In this document: piece after piece, positions 1 through 7,980 of the stretch
How positions within the stretch are numbered: the first letter of the stretch is position 1
Layout of the letters: every line of letters starts with the position of its first letter
Source of the DNA: Planctomycetaceae bacterium
Lineage (GTDB): Bacteria > Planctomycetota > Phycisphaerae > UBA1845 > UTPLA1
Length of the DNA: 47,617 nucleotides
Reading direction: 5' to 3'
NCBI GenBank assembly: GCA_011525745.1
Contig: WYBU01000042.1
Location: 1-47,617 of the forward strand
Made by a program: the position numbers and the translations under genes
Notes under the pieces: model-generated
What the model saw: the letters and a program-made list of their open reading frames with translations, nothing else
Databases searched by the model: none
What the model was told of the DNA's origin: nothing

Positions 1-2
1 AC

Positions 3-932
3 TGCGTGAAGAACAGCGACGGCACGCTATGGACGCACGTCGAGTACGACCCCTACGGCGGGCAGATCGTCGCGACCGACGCCGGGGGGTTGGCGCATCC
101 GTTCCGGTATTCGACGAAGTATTGGGATGGGGTGTTTGAGAAGCACTATTACGGATATCGGTACTCGGATTACACGCTTGGGAGGTGGATGAGCAGGGAC
201 CCGAGCGATGAACTTGGCGGTGTGAACCTATATGTGGCGATCAGCAATGACCCAGTGAATGAATGTGATCCTGCTGGGCTCTGGAGCCTTGAGGATCACG
301 AGCGACTAACGCGCCTCAGCTTTCGGCGCGTACGCAATGCACTGCCTGTCTCTGATGAGTGCCTCGCTGCAATCTTAGGCGCGCTAATAGCGGCGAATAA
401 ATCTCAAGATTTGGCACATTTTTTTGACTACGAGCGTCATTACAATCGGCCTGTTGCGAAAAAGGGACAGAAGGATGATAAGGCTGCGTGGGATCGCAAA
501 TATGGGCGATATCTGGTGCAAGAGGATGATAGGTTTGGCGCTGCCTTAAACGCTTCGCCTCCCGACTGTGATTCCGCGCTGACCTCGATCGGCCTGCTGA
601 CACACTCGTGGCAGGATTTTTACGCGCACGCGATCCGCCGCGACGGAATGGGCGGCAAAGAGAACAGCAGCTTTCCTGGTTGGATCGCATGGACGGGCAA
701 CCCGCCGGTCACGGGGAGCCCATTGCAGCGGGACTCGTTCTGGCCGTCAAGTTACTCATTATTCGGTGGTGGCGAGCACCCGCCAAAAGACGAGCCGCTC
801 AGGCCGAATGGCCGCGAATACAAGGCGCGCTTCGTCGCCGCGGAGGCGTTTGTGGCGGCGCGGCTATCCGGCATGCTGGCGACGTGGTATGCGCACTGCC
901 CTTGCTGGTGTGAGAAGGTTGACGCCAGATAG
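3..932 (+). CDS. RHS repeat-associated core protein, C-terminal part with phospholipase C-like tip (5' partial)
   Basis: The frame is open to the window edge, so only the last ~308 codons of an RHS/YD-repeat protein are present; the GTG at 6 is unlikely to be the real start. Residues 14-92 (numbered from that GTG) are the conserved RHS core end: YDPYG, GYRYSDYTLGRWMSRDP, then NLY and a final NDPVNECDPAGL. After this junction comes a ~215-residue unique tip. It contains HFFDYERHY (H138, D141) and THSWQDFYAHAI (H200, D204, H208), an H-x3-D-x3-H pattern as in zinc-dependent phospholipase C/S1-P1 nuclease/Het-C-like folds, and later GGEHPPKDEP. The tip DNA is clearly poorer in GC than the neighbourhood (about 48% by my count over 361-420), as expected for an exchangeable toxin tip. 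The RHS assignment is firm; the enzymatic reading of the tip is inference. Confidence 0.85.
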   Translation, partial: CVKNSDGTLWTHVEYDPYGGQIVATDAGGLAHPFRYSTKYWDGVFEKHYYGYRYSDYTLGRWMSRDPSDELGGVNLYVAISNDPVNECDPAGLWSLEDHERLTRLSFRRVRNALPVSDECLAAILGALIAANKSQDLAHFFDYERHYNRPVAKKGQKDDKAAWDRKYGRYLVQEDDRFGAALNASPPDCDSALTSIGLLTHSWQDFYAHAIRRDGMGGKENSSFPGWIAWTGNPPVTGSPLQRDSFWPSSYSLFGGGEHPPKDEPLRPNGREYKARFVAAEAFVAARLSGMLATWYAHCPCWCEKVDAR

Positions 933-947
933 CAGAGGGGACGCGAG

Positions 948-2129
948 ATGGGGTTTGCAGGTGCAGCTATGGCGATACTTGCTCTTGCAAGCCCGCTTGG
1001 AGACTTGCCAGCAAGGATTCGTTCCGTCGACGGGATAGTCCAGCGTCGTGCCGTCCAGGAGGCTGAGCTGCATGCGCGCGAGGCGACGGACCCTGTGGTT
1101 GAGGCAGTGTTGGATGCGGTGTGCAAATCGGGCGGCACCGAATTCAACGATGCTGCGCTGCTGCGTGCGCTTGGTGCGTTTGATGTTGCTCTGTCCACCC
1201 CGCTCGTCGCGCAGCGCATGCGCGCGCTTCGAAGTGACCGCGCCTGCGATTCGGCTAGCGTGCTGCTTGCTGCGTTGCGTGTTGATTCGCAATCCCCAGC
1301 GTTACGGCTGGAGGTGGAACGACTTCAAAAGGTGCGAAGGCTGGATGAGCATTCCGACGTGCTTGGCCGTATTGCAACATCTTGGAGCCGCGAAAGAGGC
1401 GAGGAGGAGATGAGACATCGCGTACCCGTGTGGCTGAATGACTCGCGGACTCAAACAATACAGGCGCTGGTTCTGGGCGGAATCGCGAGACGTTCGTGGG
1501 ATCGCGTGCCTGCGTCGCTGGTTCTCTCCACGGTGCCAGCGTTGCAGGACGAGCCTCTTGCACCCATCGCAATCGCGATTGGGAGTCGGCACGGTGCGGC
1601 CGAGCCACTGGCGGAATTGCGGCGAATGCACGACGAATTGCGACGTGCCTCGGCTGAACAGGCCTCTCTGGCCTTGACAGCATTCGCCATTGCTCGCGTC
1701 AGCGCAGATCAGGGCGATGTCGAATCTGCCATCGAGTCTGCGGCCTTTGCGAAACACGGTCGGCCCTACCCAGCGGGGCACACGACTGCCGGCGAATGCA
1801 TGCTGATCGCGGACTTGCTTGTTGATTCCGCGTTGTTGCCTCGAATCGCCGCCGGGCTGAAGGACGAAATCGCCGCTCGTCGTGCCGGGGCCGCGAACAT
1901 TCTCTGTTTTGTGGGACGCCGGGCGAAGGACTATGCGCCGCAACTGCTGCGAATGGCCCGTCATGAGCCGAACGAGGATGTTCGCGAGATCGTTTCGATT
2001 GCAGTCTGCTGGGTCTGCGACGCGAGCGATGTGCGCGACGCCGCTGAACACTTCCGGAGCGACGACGTGAGCGCCAAAGACTTGGCGGCGCGCGTGCTCG
2101 CAAGCGAGGGTCAAGCCATGCCAAGGTGA
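948..2129 (+). CDS. HEAT-like repeat protein downstream of RHS tip, unknown function
   Basis: 393 residues, starting at an ATG 16 bases after the RHS stop with a purine-rich AGAGGGG just upstream. The protein is almost all helix-forming, rich in Ala, Leu, Arg and Asp. The last ~100 residues look like HEAT/armadillo-type repeats (LKDEIAARRAGAANILCFVG, then LLRMARHEPNEDVREIVSIA). The N-terminus has a short hydrophobic run (residues 3-18) that could be a weak signal peptide, but no clear cleavage site is visible. Immediate placement after a polymorphic RHS tip is the position where an immunity or partner protein usually sits, so a cognate protective or regulatory role is possible. I do not recognise a specific family. 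Confidence 0.7.
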   Translation: MGFAGAAMAILALASPLGDLPARIRSVDGIVQRRAVQEAELHAREATDPVVEAVLDAVCKSGGTEFNDAALLRALGAFDVALSTPLVAQRMRALRSDRACDSASVLLAALRVDSQSPALRLEVERLQKVRRLDEHSDVLGRIATSWSRERGEEEMRHRVPVWLNDSRTQTIQALVLGGIARRSWDRVPASLVLSTVPALQDEPLAPIAIAIGSRHGAAEPLAELRRMHDELRRASAEQASLALTAFAIARVSADQGDVESAIESAAFAKHGRPYPAGHTTAGECMLIADLLVDSALLPRIAAGLKDEIAARRAGAANILCFVGRRAKDYAPQLLRMARHEPNEDVREIVSIAVCWVCDASDVRDAAEHFRSDDVSAKDLAARVLASEGQAMPR

Positions 2130-2149
2130 CACGTGTCACGAGTCGCAGC

Positions 2150-2275
2150 TGAACCCCGACGACCGGCAGCCAGAAGTGCGTGATGGTGTACGACTACATG
2201 AACCGCCGGGTGAAGCGGACGCTGCACGACTGGACCGGCTCGGCTATGAAGCGGGGATCAATTGACGGGGTGAAT
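2150..2275 (+). pseudogene. RHS core fragment (relic)
   Basis: In the frame through 2180 the translation reads GSQKCVMVYDYMNRRVKRTL, a typical YD-repeat sentence (MVYDYMNRRV), then WTGSAM before drifting into non-RHS sequence. It has no start of its own and is not followed by a core terminus. It is best read as a left-over piece of an RHS gene that once carried another tip, left behind by recombination. Confidence 0.6.
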
Positions 2276-2276
2276 C

Positions 2277-2564
2277 GTGCTCCGGAACGCATATGTCCGT
2301 GCGCTGATCTCAGCAGGCCTCGCACTGGCAGGCGCAGCGGCCGTGCTAAACTACACTATATACATACCACATCCATTGGGCGCAGAGGGCATGTCGGTAG
2401 TGGCTATGGTCCTGTACTTGCCCATCGCCCTATTTGCGCTGGTTGCCTATTGGGTGCTGACCGTAACGGGCGCTCGCAAGTATGTGTGTCGCTGCCGGCG
2501 CTGCAAACAGCCGTTGGCAGACCTGTGTGAACCCCAATGCCCCTATTGCAGTGAGCAGATCTGA
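2277..2564 (+). CDS. Small membrane protein with C-terminal zinc ribbon (copy 1 of tandem pair)
   Basis: 95 residues from a GTG start. Two hydrophobic segments (about residues 8-25 and 38-60) are followed by a short cytosolic tail with CRRC-x10-CPYC, a four-cysteine zinc ribbon, ending at the stop. The tail aligns position by position with the tail of the next gene (C-R-x-C, then L, E-P-x-C-P-x-C, E, I), so the two are tandem paralogues. Only three bases separate this stop from the next ATG, indicating an operon. The pair lies between two RHS relics, so it may be the surviving cargo or immunity part of an old RHS module. The family is widespread in planctomycetes but has no known function. 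Confidence 0.6.
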   Translation: MLRNAYVRALISAGLALAGAAAVLNYTIYIPHPLGAEGMSVVAMVLYLPIALFALVAYWVLTVTGARKYVCRCRRCKQPLADLCEPQCPYCSEQI

Positions 2565-2567
2565 TCT

Positions 2568-2870
2568 ATGCGCCTTCTTGGAGCCCTGGCGTCGTCCCTT
2601 TTGTGCGTTGGCGCACCTCTCGCGTATGCCTCTCTCATGGTTTGGACCGACACGTCGTATCCTGGCACGGGCTTGATCGACACTGCCCCGGGCGTGCTAT
2701 GTTGTCTGCTGCTGTCGCCGCGTATCGTTGGTGCGACGCTGGCACTTGCGCTATGGTATCCCCACTATGTCCGCACATTTGGCGATGGCGAAACGCGGTG
2801 CCGCAATTGTGCGTACGTGTTGCGCGGTATACGCGAGCCACGTTGTCCGGAGTGCGGAGAGCGTATCTGA
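2568..2870 (+). CDS. Small membrane protein with C-terminal zinc ribbon (copy 2 of tandem pair)
   Basis: 100 residues. Two or three hydrophobic segments (about residues 3-24, 38-50 and 52-66) precede a tail CRNCAYVLRGIREPRCPEC with the CxxC-x10-CxxC spacing of the planctomycete-type zinc ribbon (usually written CRxCGYxLRGLPEPRCPEC). It follows copy 1 after three bases. The tails are clearly related while the membrane parts have diverged, suggesting an old duplication with different membrane partners. No enzyme motif is present. An anti-toxin (immunity) role is suggested only by the surrounding RHS debris. Confidence 0.65.
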   Translation: MRLLGALASSLLCVGAPLAYASLMVWTDTSYPGTGLIDTAPGVLCCLLLSPRIVGATLALALWYPHYVRTFGDGETRCRNCAYVLRGIREPRCPECGERI

Positions 2871-2943
2871 GCTTGGACACCGTGGATTGTGTCATCTATC
2901 ACGTGTCACACCCACGTAAGTAGGTGGTAGCGGCAGTGATTTC

Positions 2944-3255
2944 TTGAAGGGCTTCGCTGCCGAACAGCACCAGCAATTGCCGGCCAACATGCATGCTAAC
3001 GGATCCTGTGCACATGACTTGGGTGAGAGGTGGCGGTTTGTCACCGAGTCGATGGCCGGCGCATCGCCGATGTACAGCAAGGTCATCGAACGGACGTATC
3101 AGTCCGGCAGCGGCGGGACGGTCAAGGGGCGCTCCAACGGCCTGCGCGTCAGCAGCGGCAGTCCGCCCTATGATTACTCGACGATCTACTGGTATGACAG
3201 CCGCGGGCGGCTGAACCGGCTGTCGGGGCGGAGGGAAAGTCGAAAGTCGAAATAA
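2944..3255 (+). pseudogene. RHS core fragment (relic)
   Basis: The frame includes YSKVIERTYQSGSGG, GRSNGLRVSSGS, YDYSTIYWYDSRGRLNRLSG, which is recognisable RHS/YD-repeat sequence. The first ~30 codons are not RHS-like and there is no core terminus: the frame runs out into a short-period repeat of the tcgaaa type at 3235. It is the third RHS piece in 3.3 kb and carries no intact tip. Confidence 0.65.
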
Positions 3256-3335
3256 GAACTCGAAACGTCGAAATGGAAGGCACGGAGGCACGAAGGGTAG
3301 CGATGGAGCGACGAAGGGGCGGAAGAAGCGGTTGC
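3228..3335 (+). repeat. Degenerate short-period repeat patch (tcgaaa / ggcacgaagg type)
   Basis: Reads gaaagtcgaaagtcgaaata, then actcgaaacgtcgaaatgg, aaggcacggaggcacgaagg, gagcgacgaaggggcgg. The same vocabulary recurs at 31795-31900 and 36203-36310, and in reverse complement at 33330-33375 and 34570-34640. It looks like a dispersed, non-coding low-complexity family. The remaining bases to 3468 hold nothing I can identify. Confidence 0.7.
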
Positions 3336-3468
3336 CGTGACTGTCCATGAGTCGATGTTCACGCCGGAGTTGCGCGGGGCCTTGTTTGAAAACCGTCGCG
3401 GGAAGCCAGGATAGCCGGTGTTGGCAGTGCGGGGTCGATTTCTTGTTCACGCGGCGCCGGCGCGCCGA

Positions 3469-4179
3469 TCACGGGGGCGTGCCGGATCGGGCGATGTCGG
3501 CGAGGATCGGCCAGACGCGCTGGTTGAAGGCGTTTTCGAGTTCTTCGTAGGTGCTGCCTGGTCGTGACACCTGCGTGCGGATGTGATTGACGGTTGTCGC
3601 CAGCGTTTCGAGCCTTGAAATGAGCCGGGCGTCGGGACGCTCGAGGTCCAGTCGCCACTCGCCGTCGATTTTCTTCAAGCGCACGTCCACCAGCGGCAGA
3701 TGATCGCCTTCCTGCACGACGACCACCGCCGTATCGTCCGCGTCGCTGATTTCCTCGCGAACAATGCGCACATTCTGCGACAGCGCGCCGCAGGAGTCGG
3801 CCACGCCCGACAGGTCGAATCCCAGGGCCGTTCCCTCGCCGAAGCGCTCGGCGACGACGGCCCGCAGCGAACGGCTGCCGGCGACCACCTGATCGATCGC
3901 CAGCAGCAGGGCGATCTGGGCGTCGCGCGTCTCGGCGGCGACGAACGCGCCGAGATCGCCGAATCGGCCCTCGGAACGCGCCTGGTTCGCCCGGGCCACC
4001 ACTTCGGCAGGGGACAATGTTTCGCCGCGCGTGGCGGCCGGGCGGGCGGCGGCCGTTTCGCGCCGGCAGCCGACGGGCGTTGCGGCGAGCACCAAGCCGG
4101 CCGAAAAGCAGGCGACTGACCGATACGCAAGCGATCGGTGTCGCGTGGGAGGCGTCGCTGCTCGTGTGGCGACGGACAT
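3469..4179 (-). CDS. Predicted lipoprotein, unknown function
   Basis: 236 residues from the ATG at 4179; a longer frame to 4281 exists, but this start puts a lipoprotein signal at the N-terminus: a positively charged stretch, the hydrophobic core SVACFSAGLVLAATPV, then GC as the lipidation cysteine. The mature part is helical with an acidic middle. The section VVVVQEGDHLPLVDVRLKKI followed by DGEWRLDLERPD has the two-strand pattern common in DUF4878/NTF2-like secreted proteins, but this is weak. It is divergent from the glycosidase gene at 4345 with ~165 bases between them, so the two could share a control region. No catalytic motif is recognised. Confidence 0.65.
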   Translation of the reverse strand: MSVATRAATPPTRHRSLAYRSVACFSAGLVLAATPVGCRRETAAARPAATRGETLSPAEVVARANQARSEGRFGDLGAFVAAETRDAQIALLLAIDQVVAGSRSLRAVVAERFGEGTALGFDLSGVADSCGALSQNVRIVREEISDADDTAVVVVQEGDHLPLVDVRLKKIDGEWRLDLERPDARLISRLETLATTVNHIRTQVSRPGSTYEELENAFNQRVWPILADIARSGTPP

Positions 4180-4344
4180 GAGTGCCGGATAGCATACTGT
4201 CGTTTGGTCGCGCGTGCAGCCGCCGGCCATTGCGGGGCAACCGCTCGCGGCTGTGCCGCTTTCCGCGAAACTCGGCGCCACCGGACGGTGGCGGCGCGCC
4301 TTTGGATGTCGTGTCGAGGCAACGAACGTTCAGGATTCCGCGAC

Positions 4345-5508
4345 ATGTCTGAGTGGCCCGCCTACGCGCTGAAAACGCTGGCCGCGGCCGCGGCGCTGTG
4401 GATCGGCTGGTCGGCGACCGGCGCGAGCGATCCCGCCCCGCGTGGCGCAACACCCACAGCAAGCAGTCCGGCCGCGGCGCCGCGTGCCCGGCCGCCGGCG
4501 AAGCCCGACGTCTTTCACGGCATGGCGATCCAGCTTCACAACGGCGAAGATTGCTGGAACCTCTACTCGCCGCTGATTCCGCAGATTGCCGACCTGGGCG
4601 CCGATACGATCATGATCGTCGTGCACGGTTATCAGGATCATGCCGGCAGCATGGACCTGCGGATTCACGGCAGGAAGACGGCGCGCGACGAAGACGTCGC
4701 GCGGCTGATCGACATTGCCCATCAGTACGGGTTGCGCGTGATTTTGATGCCGATCGTGTTGCTCGAGTATCCGCGCGGGACCGAATGGCGCGGGCGGATC
4801 AAGCCGCCCGATCTGGACGCGTGGTTCCAGCGTTACACCGAGTTCATCCTGCGGTACGCCCGCATGGCCGAGCGGCGACGCGTCGAACTGCTGATGATCG
4901 GATCGGAATTGATCATGTTGGAAAGCTCGACGCCGCGCTGGCGGCGGCTGATTCAGGAAGTCAAGCAGTTCTATCGCGGCAAGCTGGGCTACTCCGCCAA
5001 CTGGGATCACTACCGCCCGATCGAATTCTGGGATGATCTCGATTACGTCGGGATGACCAGCTACTACAAGCTGGCCGATGCGCCGGGTCCGACCGTCGAC
5101 GAAGTGGTGCAGGCGTGGCAGCCGTTTCGCAAGGACATTCTCGAGTTTCAGCGCGAGGTGCGCAAGCCGATCATCTTCACCGAGATCGGATGGTGCAGCC
5201 AGGAGGGGGCCGCGGTCGAAGCGTGGAACTACTACCGCATGGACCAAGCCACGCCGGCCGGTCTTGGGGAGCAGGCCACGCTCTACGATGCGTTCATCCG
5301 CGTGTGGGAGGATACGCCGGGCGTTGCCGGGTACATCTGCTGGGAGTGGACGCTCGACGCCGGCGGCGAGAAGGATTTCGGCTATACGCCGCGGGGCAAG
5401 CCGGCGGAGAAGCTGATCCGTGAGTGGTTCGCGCGAAAGGCGGCGGGATTGCGCGTTCCGGTTTTCGAGGGCGCGACGAATCAAGAGATGCCGCGCCGCG
5501 AAAGATAG
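4345..5508 (+). CDS. Glycoside hydrolase family 113-like (beta-mannanase-type TIM barrel), exported
   Basis: 387 residues from the ATG at 4345. An upstream extension of the frame lacks coding character. Residues 7-27 form a hydrophobic signal or anchor, followed by an Ala/Pro-rich linker to ~54. The rest is a TIM-barrel glycosidase of the GH113 type: LMPIVLLEYP, LLMIGSELIMLE (E178, putative acid/base), YSANWDHYRPIEFWDDLDYVGMTSYY, KPIIFTEIGW (E270, putative nucleophile) and a terminal GYICWEWTLD. GH113 enzymes cleave beta-mannosidic links. The substrate here is inferred from family only. The protein probably acts in the periplasm or at the cell surface, fitting a polysaccharide-degrading planctomycete. 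Confidence 0.8.
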   Translation: MSEWPAYALKTLAAAAALWIGWSATGASDPAPRGATPTASSPAAAPRARPPAKPDVFHGMAIQLHNGEDCWNLYSPLIPQIADLGADTIMIVVHGYQDHAGSMDLRIHGRKTARDEDVARLIDIAHQYGLRVILMPIVLLEYPRGTEWRGRIKPPDLDAWFQRYTEFILRYARMAERRRVELLMIGSELIMLESSTPRWRRLIQEVKQFYRGKLGYSANWDHYRPIEFWDDLDYVGMTSYYKLADAPGPTVDEVVQAWQPFRKDILEFQREVRKPIIFTEIGWCSQEGAAVEAWNYYRMDQATPAGLGEQATLYDAFIRVWEDTPGVAGYICWEWTLDAGGEKDFGYTPRGKPAEKLIREWFARKAAGLRVPVFEGATNQEMPRRER

Positions 5509-5737
5509 GGTTCGCGTTCACGTTTTGCCGTGCGCACGCGCGTTGGAATCTGATACGGACGGGCGGCGATCCAGGCCCCAAGCGCAATCGCCGGGGGCGA
5601 TCTTGCGGTGCGCGTTATCCGCAGCGCTGGCTGCGTGCGGCTCGGATCATTCGGGTTGGCCCCCTGCGCAGGCGAAGGCCGTGTCACTCAATGTCTGTTG
5701 TGCGGTGCTCACCGCCTGAACGAAAGAGAGACACATC

Positions 5738-7087
5738 ATGTTTGCTGATCGACCGACCGTTCGCGTTGTGTTCTTGTTCATCGCCGCAACCGCGGCGGCG
5801 CCGGTCGCGCTGGCCGATCCGCCGCGCGTCGTCAAGGCCGTGCCGGACAACGGCGACGCCGACGTCGATCCCGGCCTGCGCGAAATGCGCATCGAATTCG
5901 ATCAGGACATGAGTGCCGGCGGTCATTCGATCTGCGGCGGGGGTCCGGAGTATCCGGAGATCGTCGGCCGGCCGCGCTGGGAAAGCCCGCGCGTCATGGT
6001 CATCCCGGTGAAGCTCAAGCCGTCGCACGGTTATTCGCTGAGCATCAACTGTCCGGCGGCGCAGAATTTCCGCGGCGTCGACGGCACTCCGGCTGAAATG
6101 TATCCGATTTCCTTCCGCACCGCCTCGCGCCGCGGGGGCACTTCGCCCAAGGTGACGAGGGACGAGAACCAGGCGGCGATTGCGGCGCTGCGCCGCGCGA
6201 TCGACGAGCACTACTCGTATCGCGATCTGCGCCGCGTCGACTGGAACAAGGCCTTCGCCGAGTACGCACCCAAGCTCGAAAAGGCCGAGACGGCCGCGGA
6301 GTTCGGCCGGCAGGCCGCCAAACTGCTGGCCAAGGCCAGGGACATTCACATCCTCGTGCGCGTGGGCGAGACGCCGATCGCGTCGCACCGGCGTTCCGTC
6401 CGCCCGAATTGCGAGCTGCCCTGTCTTGAGCGGACCGTTCCCGGCTGGAGGCAGCGCAGCAAGTGCGTGTTCACCGGGCGTTTCGACGACGGCATCGGCT
6501 ACATCATGATTACGACCTGGGCGCCGGAGTCGCCGGCCGATCTGGAACCGGCGTTCGAGGCGCTGGCCGAGTTCGCCGACGCGCCGGGGATGATCGTCGA
6601 CGTGCGCCCCAACGCCGGCGGCGACGAGTTGCTGGCGCAGTCGTTCGCCGGCTGCTTCGTCGAGAAGGCGGCCGTTTATTCGCGCAACGTCTATCGCGAT
6701 ACGTCGGCGCCGGACGGTTTCACGAAGCCGTTCGATCGCGTGATCGAACCCAAGAAGGGACGTCCCGCCTTTCACAAGCCGGTGGCCGTGCTGATGGGCA
6801 AAGCCAACATGAGCAGTTGCGAGTCGTTTCTGCTGATGATGAAGCAGGCGCCGAAGAGCGTGCTGATCGGCGAGACGTCGTATGGCAGCTCCGGCAATCC
6901 CAAGCCGCACGATCTGGGCAACGGCGTCACGGTCTTGCTGCCAAGCTGGAAGGACATGGCCCCGGACGGCACGCTGATCGAGGGCGTCGGCATCCGGCCG
7001 GACGTCAATATTGAGGCCACGCTGGTCGAGTTGCGGCGCGACGATCCGCTGCTGGCCGAGGCGCTGAAGCGGCTGCGCAAGCCGTAG
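5738..7087 (+). CDS. S41 family (C-terminal-processing-like) peptidase with N-terminal Ig-like domain, secreted
   Basis: 449 residues with an AAAGAGAG ribosome site before the ATG. Signal peptide about 1-26 (VVFLFIAATAAAPVALA). Residues 28-127 form a bacterial Ig-like (Ig_5) domain: VVKAVPDNGDADVDPGLREM, then IEFDQDMS. Residues ~140-445 are an S41 (tail-specific/IRBP-like) protease: GYIMITTW, the strand MIVDVRPNAGGDE, the catalytic region NMSSCESFLLMM (S359 with E362) and GETSYGSSGNP, ending in GIRPDVNIEAT. No PDZ domain is evident, as in tricorn/IRBP-like S41 members. It probably degrades or processes proteins or peptides outside the cytoplasm. The specific substrate is unknown. Confidence 0.85.
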   Translation: MFADRPTVRVVFLFIAATAAAPVALADPPRVVKAVPDNGDADVDPGLREMRIEFDQDMSAGGHSICGGGPEYPEIVGRPRWESPRVMVIPVKLKPSHGYSLSINCPAAQNFRGVDGTPAEMYPISFRTASRRGGTSPKVTRDENQAAIAALRRAIDEHYSYRDLRRVDWNKAFAEYAPKLEKAETAAEFGRQAAKLLAKARDIHILVRVGETPIASHRRSVRPNCELPCLERTVPGWRQRSKCVFTGRFDDGIGYIMITTWAPESPADLEPAFEALAEFADAPGMIVDVRPNAGGDELLAQSFAGCFVEKAAVYSRNVYRDTSAPDGFTKPFDRVIEPKKGRPAFHKPVAVLMGKANMSSCESFLLMMKQAPKSVLIGETSYGSSGNPKPHDLGNGVTVLLPSWKDMAPDGTLIEGVGIRPDVNIEATLVELRRDDPLLAEALKRLRKP

Positions 7088-7437
7088 GGCGTCGCGCCCG
7101 AGTCGGGCGACCGTGCGGGCCGCGTGTGGCGCGGTCGAGCCTTCGCGCGGATGAGCATGGGAATCCCGATGAAGCTCGCTCGCGAGGGCCTGGCCGTCAT
7201 CGGCAAGCCGGATACGAAGTCGAACGCTCGCGCCACTCGATGCGTGGTTGAAAGGCTCGATTCATGGCAATCGGTCGCAGGCGAGCACTTCACTCGTCGC
7301 GAGAACCGCGCGCCGCTCCCACACCGTCGCGGTTCGGTTGAGCCTTCACGATCACGTTCTCAAAGCGGCGAAAGTTCTCGGGTTCGACCGTGCGTTGTGT
7401 GATTGCGACGCATCAGCGTCCGTGCGAGAATCACTTC
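7088..7437. other. Intergenic stretch, no gene recognised
   Basis: 350 bases between the S41 peptidase and the RidA gene. Directly after the peptidase stop there is an imperfect hairpin (gtcgcgcccga / tcgggcgac) without a T-run, so at best a weak terminator. Short open frames (for example 7124-7402) are rich in Arg and Ser and look like GC-rich noise. Confidence 0.4.
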
Positions 7438-7902
7438 ATGAAGCCATCCGAACGACTCAAACAACTCGGGCTGACCCTTCCACCCGTCGTGCAGCCTGTC
7501 GGCTCGTATGTGCCGGCGGCGCGCGTGGGTTCGCTGGTTATCGTCAGCGGCCAGATTCCGATCGAAAACGGCCAGGTCAAAGTCACCGGCAAAGTCGGTC
7601 GGGACGTGACGCTCGAACAGGCCGCCGAGGCGGCGCGGCTTTGCGGTCTGAACGCGCTGGCGATCATTGCCGACGCGGCCGGCGGCATCGACCGCGTCAC
7701 GCGCATCGTGCGGCTGGGCGTGTTCGTCAACAGCGCGCCGGGTTTCACCGCGCAGCCCAAGGTGGCCAACGGCGCGAGCGATCTGATGACCGCCGTCTTC
7801 GGCGAGGCCGGTAAACACGCCCGGGCGGCCGTGGGCGCGGCGGAGCTGCCGCTGAACGCGGCGGTTGAAGTCGAGGTGATGGCCGAGGTCGGCGAGGCGT
7901 GA
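7438..7902 (+). CDS. RidA/YjgF/UK114 family protein
   Basis: 154 residues from the ATG at 7438. The protein follows the RidA-like fold: LVIVSGQIPIENGQ, VTLEQAAEAARLCGLNALA, VTRIVRLGVFVN and the C-terminal HARAAVGAAELPLNAAVEVEV, which keeps the conserved Arg of the active site. Classical RidA deaminates reactive enamines/imines such as 2-aminoacrylate. This longer relative (about 150 residues, with an N-terminal KQLGLTLPP) belongs to the YER057c/UK114-like subgroup whose exact substrates are less certain. It is convergent with the ATPase/TOPRIM module and appears to be a stand-alone cytoplasmic gene. Confidence 0.88.
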   Translation: MKPSERLKQLGLTLPPVVQPVGSYVPAARVGSLVIVSGQIPIENGQVKVTGKVGRDVTLEQAAEAARLCGLNALAIIADAAGGIDRVTRIVRLGVFVNSAPGFTAQPKVANGASDLMTAVFGEAGKHARAAVGAAELPLNAAVEVEVMAEVGEA

Positions 7903-7980
7903 TCGGACCGTGCCCGGGGAGTGCCGCAGGCCGTAGGGCCGCTCATCCTTGCGCGAGGAACGTACAAGCATGTCGCCGAT

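Noticed and set aside
7124..7402. 92-codon frame between the S41 peptidase and RidA
   Set aside because: Ser/Arg-rich, no ribosome site, no resemblance to a known protein.
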